DNA of 64,000 nt from Actinomycetota bacterium (GCA_035640355.1 DASQWI010000012.1:1-64000); one strand, 5' to 3'; shown: positions 1-9,147, counted from the stretch's first letter. Program-made: numbers and translations. The notes: generated from the sequence alone by a model not told the origin.

Positions 1-1
1 C

Positions 2-736
2 GGGATGGACGTCGCGATTCGCGAGGCGGACGTCGCTCCGATGCAGGTACAGGGGCCGAAGGCGAAGGGCGTCATCGGTTCCCTGTTCGGCGACGAGGTT
101 CGCGACCTCCGCTACTACCGGTGCGCCGAGGCGGAGGTCGATGGGATCCCCGTGGTCGTCTCGCGGACGGGCTGGACGGGCGAGGTCGGCTACGAGATCT
201 ACCTGCGCGACTGCTCCCGGGGCGACGACCTGTTCGAGCACGTGCTGCGAGCGGGGGAGCCGTACGGCGCCAGGGTGATCGCACCGAGCGAGGCCCGCAG
301 GATCGAGGCCGGCATCTTCAACTACGGCTCGGACATGCGGATCGAGGACACGCCGTTGCACGTGACCGGTCTCGAGAAGTTCGTTGAGTGGAACAAGGAC
401 CGGCCCTTCCTCGGTCGCGAACGACTCGAGCAGATCCGGGACGACAAGCTCCTCGACCGGAAGCTCGTGGGGATCGAGATCGGCGGCGACCCGATGACCG
501 ATGAGGGCGCATTGAACGACTTCTGGCCGCTCGTCGAGGGCGACGCCACCGTCGGGCGCGTCACAGCGGGTGCGTGGTCGCCACGCTTGAAGAAGAACAT
601 CGGCTACGGCTGGGTTCCGATCCGACGACAGGAACCGGGGTCCGAGCTCGAGGCGGACACGCCTCGCGGCCGCGTCCCGGTGACGGTGGCGCCGTTGCCG
701 TTCCTCGACCCAAACAAGGACGTCCCCAAATCGTAG
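2..736 (+). CDS. GcvT-like folate-dependent (amino)methyltransferase, 3' part
   Basis: The reading frame is open to the left window edge, so the N-terminus is missing; about 244 codons are visible. The segment from VSRTGWTGEVGYEIYL, followed by PSEARRIEAGIFNYG, is characteristic of the GcvT/DmdA/sarcosine-oxidase-alpha C-terminal fold, which passes a methyl or methylene group to tetrahydrofolate. The end has the usual C-terminal barrel, seen in GRVTAGAWSPRLKKNIGYGWV. No glycine cleavage partners (gcvH, gcvP) lie downstream, so a role in glycine cleavage is doubtful. GcvT homologues also act as O-demethylases of methoxylated aromatics (LigM, DesA) or as DMSP demethylase, and an aromatic ring-cleavage gene lies 6 kb downstream. 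The substrate cannot be told from this fragment; the family call is firm. Confidence 0.85.
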   Translation, partial: GMDVAIREADVAPMQVQGPKAKGVIGSLFGDEVRDLRYYRCAEAEVDGIPVVVSRTGWTGEVGYEIYLRDCSRGDDLFEHVLRAGEPYGARVIAPSEARRIEAGIFNYGSDMRIEDTPLHVTGLEKFVEWNKDRPFLGRERLEQIRDDKLLDRKLVGIEIGGDPMTDEGALNDFWPLVEGDATVGRVTAGAWSPRLKKNIGYGWVPIRRQEPGSELEADTPRGRVPVTVAPLPFLDPNKDVPKS

Positions 737-739
737 CCT
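734..739 (+). promoter_or_regulatory. TAGCCT -10-like box for the SAM methyltransferase
   Basis: A TAnnnT hexamer ends 7 nt before the ATG at 747 and overlaps the stop codon of the preceding gene. With no Shine-Dalgarno sequence in between, this fits a leaderless transcript. I see no clear -35 element. Confidence 0.35.
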
Positions 740-746
740 CGCCGGA

Positions 747-1523
747 ATGACCGGTTCCGTCCGCTTCGACCGAGCTGCCGAGTTCTACGACCGGACGCGC
801 GCGATCTCCGATGAGGCGATGGCCCGAACGATGGAGCTCCTGTCCTCCGAGCTCCGTGGACGGGGCCGAGTCCTCGAGGTCGGCGTCGGCACGGGACTGC
901 TCGCCCTCCCCCTGCACGAGCGCCACGTCGACCTCGTCGGCGTGGACATCTCGGCGCCGATGTTGGCCAAGCTCGTGGACAAAGCCGGGGAACGCGCTCC
1001 GTTTCCCCTCGTCCTCGCGGACGCGACGCGATTGCCGTTCCGTGACCATGGGTTTGGCGCCGCGTACCTGCGATGGGTACTCCATCTCATCCCGGATTGG
1101 CCGGGGGTCGTGGCCGAAGTCCTTCGCGCCGTCCGGCCGGGAGGAGTATTCCTGGTGAACCTGGGCGCGTACGGCGGAGAGCGCGACGAGATCAAGGAAC
1201 GCTTTGCCGAGCTCGTCGGGTTGAAGCTCGATCCGATCGGCATTCACTGGGACGACTACGGTGCGCTCGACGCGGTGCTCGTCGAGCTCGGGACTCGGCC
1301 GCGAGAGCTACCGCCGGTGCACGAGGGTGGCGACGACCCCCTTGGACTGTTCTTGGACGGCATCCGCGACAACCTCTACTCATGGACCTGGGTCGTCCCC
1401 GAAGACGATCGCCTCCGCGCGCACGAAGAAGTTCGACGGTGGGCGGCCGAGCGTTTCGGCGACCTGGATGCACCTCGACCGTACGAGCGAGCAACGCGCT
1501 GGAGGGCATTCGATATCCCCTGA
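747..1523 (+). CDS. Class I SAM-dependent methyltransferase
   Basis: A 258-residue protein with a Rossmann-type SAM fold. Motif I (VLEVGVGTG, residues 42-50) binds SAM. It is followed by the acidic VGVDIS strand end, LADATRLPF as motif II/III, and the post-motif region YLRWVLHLIPDW, typical of the Methyltransf_11/UbiE group. These enzymes methylate small molecules or lipids in the cytoplasm; the acceptor is not predictable here. The gene starts 10 nt after the GcvT-like gene but has its own -10-like box and no ribosome binding site, so it may be transcribed separately. The ATG at 747 is the first start that keeps the short N-terminal helix normal for the family. Confidence 0.85.
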   Translation: MTGSVRFDRAAEFYDRTRAISDEAMARTMELLSSELRGRGRVLEVGVGTGLLALPLHERHVDLVGVDISAPMLAKLVDKAGERAPFPLVLADATRLPFRDHGFGAAYLRWVLHLIPDWPGVVAEVLRAVRPGGVFLVNLGAYGGERDEIKERFAELVGLKLDPIGIHWDDYGALDAVLVELGTRPRELPPVHEGGDDPLGLFLDGIRDNLYSWTWVVPEDDRLRAHEEVRRWAAERFGDLDAPRPYERATRWRAFDIP

Positions 1524-1564
1524 GTGTCGGACGTTGAGGCCTCATCGCCGCGGCGAGCGGCAGG

Positions 1565-1570
1565 TATCCT
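1565..1570 (+). promoter_or_regulatory. TATCCT -10-like box upstream of ilvE
   Basis: A TAnnnT hexamer 31 nt upstream of the ATG at 1602, leaving a short leader that contains the GGAGG ribosome binding site (1593-1597). No convincing -35 is seen. Confidence 0.35.
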
Positions 1571-1601
1571 TCCGTCGTTCCGCGTCCTGACCGGAGGCCG
1601 C

Positions 1602-2528
1602 ATGCCGATCACCGAGGTCGACAAGATCTGGATGGACGGCGAGCTCGTGAACTGGCGAGACGCCAATGTTCACGTTCTCAGCCACGCGCTTCATTACGGG
1701 AGCGGCGTATTCGAGGGGATCCGCGCATACGAAACCTCGCGCGGCGCAGCGGTGTGGCACCTCGACGAGCACATGAAGCGCTTCTTCCGGTCCGCGAAGC
1801 TGTATCACATGGAAATCCCGTACTCGCTCGAGGCGATCACCGAAGCTGTCAAGGACGTGATCCGCTCGAACGCCCTGAACGCGTGCTACATCCGCCCCGT
1901 CGCGCTTCGCGGGTACGGCGAGATGGGCGTGAACCCGCTCAACGCGCCGGTGAACGTCTTCGTCGCCGTATGGCCGTGGGGTGCGTATCTCGGCGAGGAC
2001 GCGCTGGAACAAGGCGTGCGGATCAAGATCTCGTCGTGGCGGCGGAACTCACAGAACTCGCTCCCGGCCGCCGCGAAAGCGACCGGTCAGTACATCAACA
2101 GCGTCCTGGCGAAGGTGGAGAGCCTGAAGGCGGGCTACGACGAGGCGATCATGTTGAACGAGTCCGGGTTCATCACCGACGGGTCGGGTGAGAACGTCTT
2201 CATCGTCCGCGATAGCGGCCTCACGACGCCGCCCATTCAGGCAGGATGTTTGGATGGGATCACGCGGCACAGCGTGATGACGATCGCACGCGACCTCGGA
2301 TACGAGGTGCGCGAGGAGAACCTGGTGAGGACGGATCTGTACAACGCGGACGAGGTGTTCTTCACCGGCACCGCCGCGGAGATCACGCCGATCCGCGAAG
2401 TGGACGACCGCGTGGTGGGGGAGGGGCATCGCGGCCCCATCACCAAGGAGCTCCAGGGTGCGTTCTTCTCGGCGACCAAGGGTGAGACCGAGCGGTACGC
2501 GAGCTGGCTCACCTACGTGAACGGGTGA
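1602..2528 (+). CDS. ilvE: Branched-chain amino acid aminotransferase
   Basis: Fold-type IV PLP aminotransferase of 308 residues, which interconverts leucine, isoleucine and valine with their 2-oxo acids using glutamate. Visible family signatures are IWMDGELVNW at the N-terminus, the loop HYGSGVFEGIRAY, the catalytic lysine region PAAAKATGQYINS, the phosphate-cup GSGENVF and VFFTGTAAEITPI near the end. I chose ATG 1602 because GGAGG sits 4 nt upstream and the family normally begins just before the IWMDG strand; a longer in-frame extension to 1524 lacks a ribosome site. The stop overlaps the GTG of the next gene (GTGA), so the downstream aminopeptidase is probably translationally coupled. Confidence 0.94.
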   Translation: MPITEVDKIWMDGELVNWRDANVHVLSHALHYGSGVFEGIRAYETSRGAAVWHLDEHMKRFFRSAKLYHMEIPYSLEAITEAVKDVIRSNALNACYIRPVALRGYGEMGVNPLNAPVNVFVAVWPWGAYLGEDALEQGVRIKISSWRRNSQNSLPAAAKATGQYINSVLAKVESLKAGYDEAIMLNESGFITDGSGENVFIVRDSGLTTPPIQAGCLDGITRHSVMTIARDLGYEVREENLVRTDLYNADEVFFTGTAAEITPIREVDDRVVGEGHRGPITKELQGAFFSATKGETERYASWLTYVNG

Positions 2529-5062
2529 GCGAGGAGGCTCGATACCGCCTCCCGCGGACGGTCGTCCCGCGCCGCTACGACCTCGTTTTCGACCCCGACC
2601 TCGACGCGGAGACGTTCTCGGGTAGCGAGACCGTCGAGATCGAGGTGCGCGAGAACGTCGACGAGGTCGTCCTGAACGCCGCGGAGCTCGACGTCACATC
2701 GGCCGCGCTCGAACGTGACGGAACCAGCATCGCCGTCACCGACGTTCGACTCGACGACGAGACCGAACGCGCCCACTTGCGGCTCGCCGAGGGCGCCGAA
2801 CCCGGCGAGTGGAGCCTGCACATCGCGTTCCGCGGCCGACTGTCGAACCGACTCCGGGGCTTCTACCGCTCGACGTACGTGGACGAGAGCGGCACCACGC
2901 GTGCAATCGCCACGACCCACTTCGAGGCGACGGATGCCCGCCGGGCGTTCCCATGCTGGGACGAGCCCGACCTGAAGGCGGTGTTCGGGGTCACCCTGGA
3001 CGTCGATGACGGCATCCTCGCCATCTCGAACGCGCCGGAGGTCGAGCGCGAGCCGCTCGGCGAGGGTCGGGTGCGCGTGTCGTTCGCGGACACGATGCCG
3101 ATGTCGACGTACCTCGTCGCGTTCATCGTCGGGCCGCTCGAGGCGACCGCGGCGGTCGACGTAGACGGCGTTCCGCTACGCGTCGTGTTCGAGCCCGGGA
3201 GGGGCCACCTGACCTCGTACGCGCTCGAGGTAGGGGCGTTCTGCCTACGGTTCTTCTCGGAGTACTACGGAATCCCGTATCCCGACTCGAAGGTCGACCT
3301 GATCGCCGTCCCGGACTTCGCGCAGGGCGCGATGGAGAACACCGGTGCCATCACGTTCCGCGACAACCTGTTGCTGGTCGACCCGAACAAGGCGACGCAG
3401 CCCGAGCTCGCTGCCGTTGCCGATGTCATCGCCCACGAGCTGGCACACATGTGGTTCGGCAACCTGGTCACCATGCGGTGGTGGAACGGCATCTGGTTGA
3501 ACGAGGCGTTCGCGACGTTCATGGAGATCCTGGCGGTTGACGCGTTCCGCCCGGACTGGGAGCGGTGGACCCACTTCCTCAGGGTGCGCTCGTCAGCGTT
3601 CGACGTCGACGCGCTCGAGAGCACCCGCTCGATCGAGTACCCGGTCGCCTCGCCGGACGACGCCGACGGGATGTTCGACACGCTCACGTACACCAAGGGG
3701 GCCGCGGTTCTGCGCATGCTGGAGCGGTATCTGGGCGCCGAGCGGTTCCGAGACGGCATTCGCAAGTACCTCGCCGACCACCGGTTCGGGAACACCGAGA
3801 CGCACGATCTATGGGACGCGATCGAGATGGCGACCGGCGAGCCCGTGCGGCGAATCATGGACGGCTGGATCTGGCAGGGCGGCTACCCGCTCGTGTCGGC
3901 GGAGCTCGAGGGCGATCTCGTTCGGCTGGCGCAGCGACGCTTCCTGCTCTCGAGCGAAGACGGCGACGCGGCGTGGGACGTGCCGTTGCTCGTTCGGGCC
4001 GCCGGGAAGACCGAACCCGTCCTCGTGGAGCCGAGTGGGGCGTCCGTTCCGGCGCCGGGCGACGGTCCCATCGTCGTGAACGCGGGGGCTCACGCGTTCG
4101 CGCGGGTGCGATACGACCAGGAGCTGCTGGGCCGGATCGCGGCGTCGCTCGACAGCTTGTCCACGGACGAGCGTACGCAGCTCGTCGACGACACCTGGGC
4201 GGCCGTGGTTGCCGGTCGGACGTCGGCCGCGGAGTTCTGTCGGTTCGCCGGCGCGTTCCGCAACGAGGACGAGCTTCCGGTGTGGTCGTCGCTCCTGGAA
4301 GGAATCAGGTGGTGTGACCGGCTGCTCGACGCGGGACCGCGTGAGCACTACCGGGCCTGGGTTCGATCGCTGATGGGTCCGGTGCTCGAGCGGATCGGGT
4401 GGGAACCGCGCCAGGGTGAACGCGACCTGACGCGATCGCTCCGAGGCACGCTGATGAGCGCCATCGCCATCCTGGGAGCCGATCCGAACGCCCAGGCGCT
4501 GGCCCGCGAGGTCGAGCTCCGTGCGCGAGCCGATGGAGACGAAGAGCCATCGCTCGCGGCCGCCTCGATCGTCATCGTGGCCTCGGGCGGTGGGCCCGCC
4601 GAGTACGACGCGTACCTGAAGGCGCGGACGACGGCACGAACGCCACAGGAGCGATTGCGGTACCTGTACGCGCTCGCCGATTTCCGCGACGCGGTGCTGT
4701 TCGAGCGCACGCTGGACCTCTCGCTGACGGAAGAGATTCGTCCGCAGGAGACGCCGTGGGTGCTGACACGTGCGATGTCCAATCGAGAGCAGGGACCGAG
4801 CGCCTGGCGGTTCGTGAAGGAACGGTGGGGGGACATCGTCTCCAGAGTCGCGCCGTCGAACGTCGTGTTCGTCGTGGACGCGCTGCCCTACCTGGCGACT
4901 CCCCAGCTCGTGGACGAAGCCGCGGCGTTCTTCGTCGAGCACCCCATCCCGCAGTCGGCGCTCCAGCTGCAGCAACTGCTCGAACGCCAGCGCGTGAACG
5001 CCGACCTCCGGCGCCGAGCGGTCCCCGAGCTGCAGTCGTTCTTCAGCGCGCCGCCGCAGTAA
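2525..5062 (+). CDS. pepN: M1 family zinc aminopeptidase (aminopeptidase N type)
   Basis: An 845-residue cytosolic metalloaminopeptidase that removes N-terminal residues from peptides. The exopeptidase motif GAMEN is near residue 268, and the zinc site HELAH is near residue 302 (HELAHMWFGN), with the third ligand in WLNEAFA about 20 residues later. An N-terminal beta-saddle domain precedes the thermolysin-like domain, and a long C-terminal part after residue 530 matches the helical ERAP1-like cap. The length is normal for the family. Start GTG 2525 overlaps the ilvE stop by four bases. No signal peptide is visible. The pairing with ilvE suggests peptide and amino-acid recycling, although that is only contextual. 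Confidence 0.93.
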   Translation: MSEEARYRLPRTVVPRRYDLVFDPDLDAETFSGSETVEIEVRENVDEVVLNAAELDVTSAALERDGTSIAVTDVRLDDETERAHLRLAEGAEPGEWSLHIAFRGRLSNRLRGFYRSTYVDESGTTRAIATTHFEATDARRAFPCWDEPDLKAVFGVTLDVDDGILAISNAPEVEREPLGEGRVRVSFADTMPMSTYLVAFIVGPLEATAAVDVDGVPLRVVFEPGRGHLTSYALEVGAFCLRFFSEYYGIPYPDSKVDLIAVPDFAQGAMENTGAITFRDNLLLVDPNKATQPELAAVADVIAHELAHMWFGNLVTMRWWNGIWLNEAFATFMEILAVDAFRPDWERWTHFLRVRSSAFDVDALESTRSIEYPVASPDDADGMFDTLTYTKGAAVLRMLERYLGAERFRDGIRKYLADHRFGNTETHDLWDAIEMATGEPVRRIMDGWIWQGGYPLVSAELEGDLVRLAQRRFLLSSEDGDAAWDVPLLVRAAGKTEPVLVEPSGASVPAPGDGPIVVNAGAHAFARVRYDQELLGRIAASLDSLSTDERTQLVDDTWAAVVAGRTSAAEFCRFAGAFRNEDELPVWSSLLEGIRWCDRLLDAGPREHYRAWVRSLMGPVLERIGWEPRQGERDLTRSLRGTLMSAIAILGADPNAQALAREVELRARADGDEEPSLAAASIVIVASGGGPAEYDAYLKARTTARTPQERLRYLYALADFRDAVLFERTLDLSLTEEIRPQETPWVLTRAMSNREQGPSAWRFVKERWGDIVSRVAPSNVVFVVDALPYLATPQLVDEAAAFFVEHPIPQSALQLQQLLERQRVNADLRRRAVPELQSFFSAPPQ

Positions 5063-5091
5063 GGCGGCTTCGAGGGCTCGCGCAGCGTCGC

Positions 5092-5121
5092 TTGACACGC
5101 TGAAGCGCGCGGCCATACGTT
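5092..5121 (+). promoter_or_regulatory. Promoter upstream of the aldehyde dehydrogenase
   Basis: A perfect TTGACA at 5092-5097, then an 18-nt spacer and TACGTT (TAnnnT type) at 5116-5121. It lies in the 82-nt gap between the aminopeptidase and the aldehyde dehydrogenase. This is one of the few places in the window with a consensus -35 element. Confidence 0.55.
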
Positions 5122-5144
5122 CGGTAGCGAACGACCCACCTGTC

Positions 5145-6617
5145 TTGAGGAGGAGGTTTCGCACGGCCGTCGTCGAGGACGTCGAGGTCTCAACGGAGCA
5201 TTGGATCGGCGGCGAACGGGTCGCCTCGGCATCGACGTTCCAGGACGTGTCGCCGATCGACGAGAGTGTGCTGGCCGAGGTCTCGCGGGGCGGTACCTCT
5301 GAGGTCGATCGGGCCGTCTGGGCTGCGCGCGCCGCAACCGATACGTGGGGCCGAACGTCCGCGATGGAGCGAGCGGCCGTCCTTCACCGGATCGCGGATC
5401 TCGTCGAGGAGCTGGTCGAGCCGCTCGCTGCCGTGGAGACACGAGACAACGGCTCGTTGCTGCGCTCACATCGCAACTCGGTGATGCCGCGCGTCGCGAG
5501 AAACTTCCGCTTCTTCGCAGACCAGCTCACGGAGCTCGACGAGTCGTTCGACATGAATGGTTTCGAGAGCCGCACCGAGTGGGACCCGTCGGGTGTCACC
5601 GCCGTGATCACGCCGTGGAACGCGCCCCTCATGCTGGCCACGTGGCGGGTCGCGCCGGCCCTCGCCGCGGGAAACGCCGTGATCGCCAAGCCGCCCGAGT
5701 GGGCGCCGCTCACCGCGTCGCTGCTCGCCAACATCTCGCGCGAGGCGGGCCTGCCGGATGGCGCGTACAACGTCGTGCAGGGGATCGGCGAGGAGGCCGG
5801 CGCGGCACTCACGCGCCATCCTGGCGTGAACCGAATCGCGTTCACCGGCTCGATCGAGACCGGGAAGATCGTGGCTCAGGCCGCGGCGGAGAATCTCACG
5901 CCCGTCTCGTTGGAGCTCGGCGGTAAGTCGCCGTTCGTCGCGTTCGGGGACGCCGACATGGCGGCGACGGTGAAGCAGGCCGTGAACCAGTTCGACAACG
6001 CGGGACAGGTCTGCCTGGCCGGCACGAGGCTGCTCGTGGAGCGGTCGATGCACGACGAGTTCATCGACCGGTTCATCGAGGCCGCCGGCGCGATCGTGCA
6101 GGGCGACCCGCGCGACGAGGCGACCGACATCGGACCACAGATCACGCGAGAGCACTTCGAGCGTGTGGACGGGTTCGTACAGCGAGCGAAGGCGGAGGGT
6201 GCAAAGGCCATTCTGGGCGGTGGACCGAACGAGGATCTGGGCGGGCTCTACTACCGCCCCACGCTCTTCGTCGACGTGCCGCCCGGCGCCGAGGTGCTCC
6301 GCAAGGAGGTGTTCGGCCCGGTCCTCACGCTGCAGACGTTCGAGGACGAGGAGGAGGCGATCGCGCTCGCGAACGAGACGGAGTACGGGTTGGCGGCGAT
6401 CCTGTACACGGGCGATCGGGAGCGCGCCGATCGCGTCGCCTCCCGTCTCGTGGCAGGAACGGTGTGGGTGAACTGCTTCTTCGTTCGAGACCTTCATGCG
6501 CCGTTCGGCGGCGCGCGATCGTCGGGTGTCGGCCGCGAAGGCGGCGTGTACAGCTTCGACTTCTACGCGGACGTGAAGAACGTCTGTGCGGCGCCATGGG
6601 CGGGGGTAGCACGGTGA
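5145..6617 (+). CDS. Aldehyde dehydrogenase, probably CHMS dehydrogenase (HpaE-like)
   Basis: NAD(P)-dependent aldehyde dehydrogenase of about 490 residues. The oxyanion motif VITPWNAPLM, the general base in LELGGKSPF, the catalytic cysteine in NAGQVCLAG and the C-terminal FGGARSSGVGREGG are all intact. The family closest by eye is 5-carboxymethyl-2-hydroxymuconate semialdehyde dehydrogenase, and the next gene encodes the dioxygenase that makes that aldehyde, which supports the call. The start is odd. The longest frame opens at TTG 5145, but a strong AGGAGGAGG lies inside it at 5148-5156 and no ATG, GTG or TTG follows at normal spacing. An in-frame ACG at 5163 sits 6 nt after it. Promoter elements lie at 5092-5121. 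Confidence 0.88.
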   Translation: MRRRFRTAVVEDVEVSTEHWIGGERVASASTFQDVSPIDESVLAEVSRGGTSEVDRAVWAARAATDTWGRTSAMERAAVLHRIADLVEELVEPLAAVETRDNGSLLRSHRNSVMPRVARNFRFFADQLTELDESFDMNGFESRTEWDPSGVTAVITPWNAPLMLATWRVAPALAAGNAVIAKPPEWAPLTASLLANISREAGLPDGAYNVVQGIGEEAGAALTRHPGVNRIAFTGSIETGKIVAQAAAENLTPVSLELGGKSPFVAFGDADMAATVKQAVNQFDNAGQVCLAGTRLLVERSMHDEFIDRFIEAAGAIVQGDPRDEATDIGPQITREHFERVDGFVQRAKAEGAKAILGGGPNEDLGGLYYRPTLFVDVPPGAEVLRKEVFGPVLTLQTFEDEEEAIALANETEYGLAAILYTGDRERADRVASRLVAGTVWVNCFFVRDLHAPFGGARSSGVGREGGVYSFDFYADVKNVCAAPWAGVAR

Positions 6618-6676
6618 GCGAAGCGAACGTTGTGCGGACCCCCCACCGAGAGTGAGGATGGCGATGGAGGGTGCAG

Positions 6677-7573
6677 ATGGGTGAGGTCGTCGGCGCGGCG
6701 CTCGTCGCGCACGTTCCCACGATCATGCTGCCGGAGGAAGTGCGACTGGAGATCAACGAGGGCAAGGAGATCACACTCGTTCCCGGGCTCCAGCGGATCA
6801 AGTCGGAATGTCTGGATCGTCTTCGGCCCGACACGGTGATCGTGTTCGATACGCACTGGGAGTCGACGTTCGAGCACATCGTCACGTCGCACGACCGGCG
6901 TCAGGGAAAGTTCACGTCGCACGAGCTGCCTCGCGGCATGCGCCAGATCCCGTACGACATGCCTGGTGACCCCGCGCTGGCCAAGGCGATCGCGTCGCAG
7001 GCGGACGGCCGAGACGACATATGGATCCTGGCGAACGACGACCCGTACCTTCCGATCTTCTACGGCACGGTGAACATCTGGACGTTCCTCGGCGATCCGG
7101 AGACGGCATGGATCAGCGTGGCCGTGAACCAGTGCTGCGAGACCGAGGACTTCTTGCTGTTCGGCGAGCTGATCGGGAAGGCCGTCGAGCAGAGCGACCG
7201 ACGCGTGGTGTTGCTCGCGTCCGGCGGGATGACGCACCGGTTCTTCGCGTTCAAGGAGCTCCGCAAGAGAGAGAGCCAGCGTGCGCCCGACAACATCTAC
7301 GACCGGAGGTACTACGACGCCGACATGAAGGTTCTCGACATGATGAAGCGAGGCGATCACGGCCGCGTCGTCGACGGCATGCCGGAGTACAGGAAGGCAT
7401 ACCCGGAGGGGCACTTCGGTCACTACTTGATGATGGCCGGCGCGATCGGCGGCCGATCGTGCACGGCGCCCGGGGAGCAGTTCAGCGAGTACGAGGCCTC
7501 GGTCGGAACGGGACAGGTCCACGTGTGGTTCGACCGCCCGGAGGCCGGCTGGACCGCCCGGGACGTTGCGTGA
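6677..7573 (+). CDS. hpaD: 3,4-dihydroxyphenylacetate 2,3-dioxygenase-type class III extradiol dioxygenase
   Basis: A 298-residue LigB-superfamily ring-cleavage enzyme, which uses Fe(II) and O2 to open a catechol ring next to the hydroxyls. The sequence tracks the E. coli HpaD/HpcB type: VIVFDTHWEST with the metal-ligand histidine, THELP-like SHELPRGMRQIPYDM, LASGGMTHRFF, GMPEYRKAYPEGHFGHY and the C-terminal GTGQVHVWF. I chose ATG 6677 because GGAGG (6666-6670) is 6 nt upstream; a GTG two codons earlier is less well placed. With the aldehyde dehydrogenase 59 nt upstream it would form the first two ring-fission steps of homoprotocatechuate degradation. The later genes (hpaF, G, H, I) are not in this window. 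Confidence 0.87.
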   Translation: MGEVVGAALVAHVPTIMLPEEVRLEINEGKEITLVPGLQRIKSECLDRLRPDTVIVFDTHWESTFEHIVTSHDRRQGKFTSHELPRGMRQIPYDMPGDPALAKAIASQADGRDDIWILANDDPYLPIFYGTVNIWTFLGDPETAWISVAVNQCCETEDFLLFGELIGKAVEQSDRRVVLLASGGMTHRFFAFKELRKRESQRAPDNIYDRRYYDADMKVLDMMKRGDHGRVVDGMPEYRKAYPEGHFGHYLMMAGAIGGRSCTAPGEQFSEYEASVGTGQVHVWFDRPEAGWTARDVA

Positions 7574-7639
7574 GAACGCGATAGCCGCGCGCGACCGGAT
7601 GCGGTAGAAGCAGCGCACGACGACGAGGAGGGGGGAGTC

Positions 7640-9139
7640 GTGGCAGACACGATGATGCCGCCGCCACCACCGGCGACGGCTAGCGGAACGGCGCGCGAGG
7701 AATACGAGCGTCTCGGACAGAAGAAGCTGACGCTGGTCGATGTGCTCGCCCAGTCGGTCGGCTTCATGGGGCCCGTGTTCGTGGCGGCGTTCATCATCCC
7801 GCTGGTCATCGGGTTCAACTTCTCGGGTCGGGGCGCGGGAATCTCGACACCTCTCGCCGTCCTGCTCGCGGGAGCGGGGACGTTCGCTCTCGGCTGGATC
7901 GTCGCTCAGTACGCAAAGCGGATCCACGCGGCCGGATCGCTGTACGACTACGTGTCCGCAGGCCTGGGACGCACGGTCGGGGCGGGCGCGGGGTGGCTGT
8001 ACTACGGGGGAACGATCATCCTCACGACCGGCCTCGGGCTGCTCATCGGCGGGTACGTGCACGACAACCTGTGGCCCGTGCTGTTCGACGCCGAATCACC
8101 GTTGGACGTCTGGGTGTGGGACGTCATCTTTGCGCTGGGTCTGTTCGTGGTGCTGTTTCTCGGGGTCCAGATCTCGACTCGAGTCCAGCTCACGCTGGCG
8201 TTGATCTCGATCGCGGTGCTGCTGACCTTCTTCGTCACGGTGATCGCCGACCTCGGTGCGGACAACGACTTCGGCGTGGTCTTCGATCCCTCGCCGGAAG
8301 GCGGCTTCAGCGGCATCCTGTTCGGCGTCCTCTACGGCGTCCTCGCCTTCGTCGGCTTCGAGACGGCGGCGAACCTGGCGGAGGAGACGGCCGAGCCCAA
8401 GCGCTCGATCCCTCGCGCCGTGCTCGGTGCGGTCTTGATTGTGGCGGTGTTCTATCTGATCGCGGCCTACGTCGAGGTCGCGGGGTTTGGGTTCGATCTC
8501 TCGGTGATCCTGGATCCGGCCGTCGCGAGCGCGCCGCTGTTCGCCCTCGCCGATCCATCGAGCCAGTTCGGCTCCGACTTCTGGCTCAAGATCGTGTTGG
8601 TAGTGGTCTTCCTCGACATGCTGGCCGTCTACATCGGCGCTGCGGTCGCCTCGACGCACGGGGTGTTCGCACTCGCACGCGACCGCCGGCTCCCCGCCAT
8701 GGCAGCGGGTGTATCCCGCAGGTACGGAACGCCGGTTGGCGCGATCGCGTTGTTGATGGTCGTTCAGGCCGTGCTCATCGTGGTGTCGGAAGCGAACGAC
8801 ACCCTCCTCGCGCTCCCCGACTTCCCCCACTACTACTCGGTGTTCGTGTGGTGCGCCACGTTCGGCGGATTCGCGCTGCTGGTCGTCTATCTGCTCATGT
8901 CGATCGGTGCGTTCAGGGAGGTCGCGAACAACCCGAACAAGGCCGGGCTCGTCATCGCGGCCATCTTGGGCATCGCCATCACGGCTGCGGGAATTTGGGG
9001 ATCGTTCTACAAGGTTCCGAGTCCGACCCTGATCGCTCCGTGGTCCGCTCTCATCTGGTTCGCAGTCGGCATCGTGTACATGCTCGCGGTGAAGGGGCGC
9101 GCGCCGGCAAGCGAAGCGCTATCCGAGTTGCGCGGCTGA
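7640..9139 (+). CDS. APC-family amino acid permease
   Basis: A 499-residue integral membrane protein with about twelve hydrophobic segments from residue 35 to the end. The N-terminal LTLVDVLAQSVGFMGPVFVAAF and the segment GFETAANLAEETAEPKRSIPRAV (the conserved FE-x5-EE-x2-P loop) mark the amino acid-polyamine-organocation superfamily, which imports amino acids or amines by proton symport or exchange. The cytoplasmic N-terminus is proline-rich. Start GTG 7640 follows GAGGAGGGG at a normal distance. It sits next to the hpaE/hpaD-like pair, so an aromatic amino acid or amine substrate is possible, but nothing in the sequence shows this. Confidence 0.88.
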   Translation: MADTMMPPPPPATASGTAREEYERLGQKKLTLVDVLAQSVGFMGPVFVAAFIIPLVIGFNFSGRGAGISTPLAVLLAGAGTFALGWIVAQYAKRIHAAGSLYDYVSAGLGRTVGAGAGWLYYGGTIILTTGLGLLIGGYVHDNLWPVLFDAESPLDVWVWDVIFALGLFVVLFLGVQISTRVQLTLALISIAVLLTFFVTVIADLGADNDFGVVFDPSPEGGFSGILFGVLYGVLAFVGFETAANLAEETAEPKRSIPRAVLGAVLIVAVFYLIAAYVEVAGFGFDLSVILDPAVASAPLFALADPSSQFGSDFWLKIVLVVVFLDMLAVYIGAAVASTHGVFALARDRRLPAMAAGVSRRYGTPVGAIALLMVVQAVLIVVSEANDTLLALPDFPHYYSVFVWCATFGGFALLVVYLLMSIGAFREVANNPNKAGLVIAAILGIAITAAGIWGSFYKVPSPTLIAPWSALIWFAVGIVYMLAVKGRAPASEALSELRG

Positions 9140-9147
9140 GATAACCG

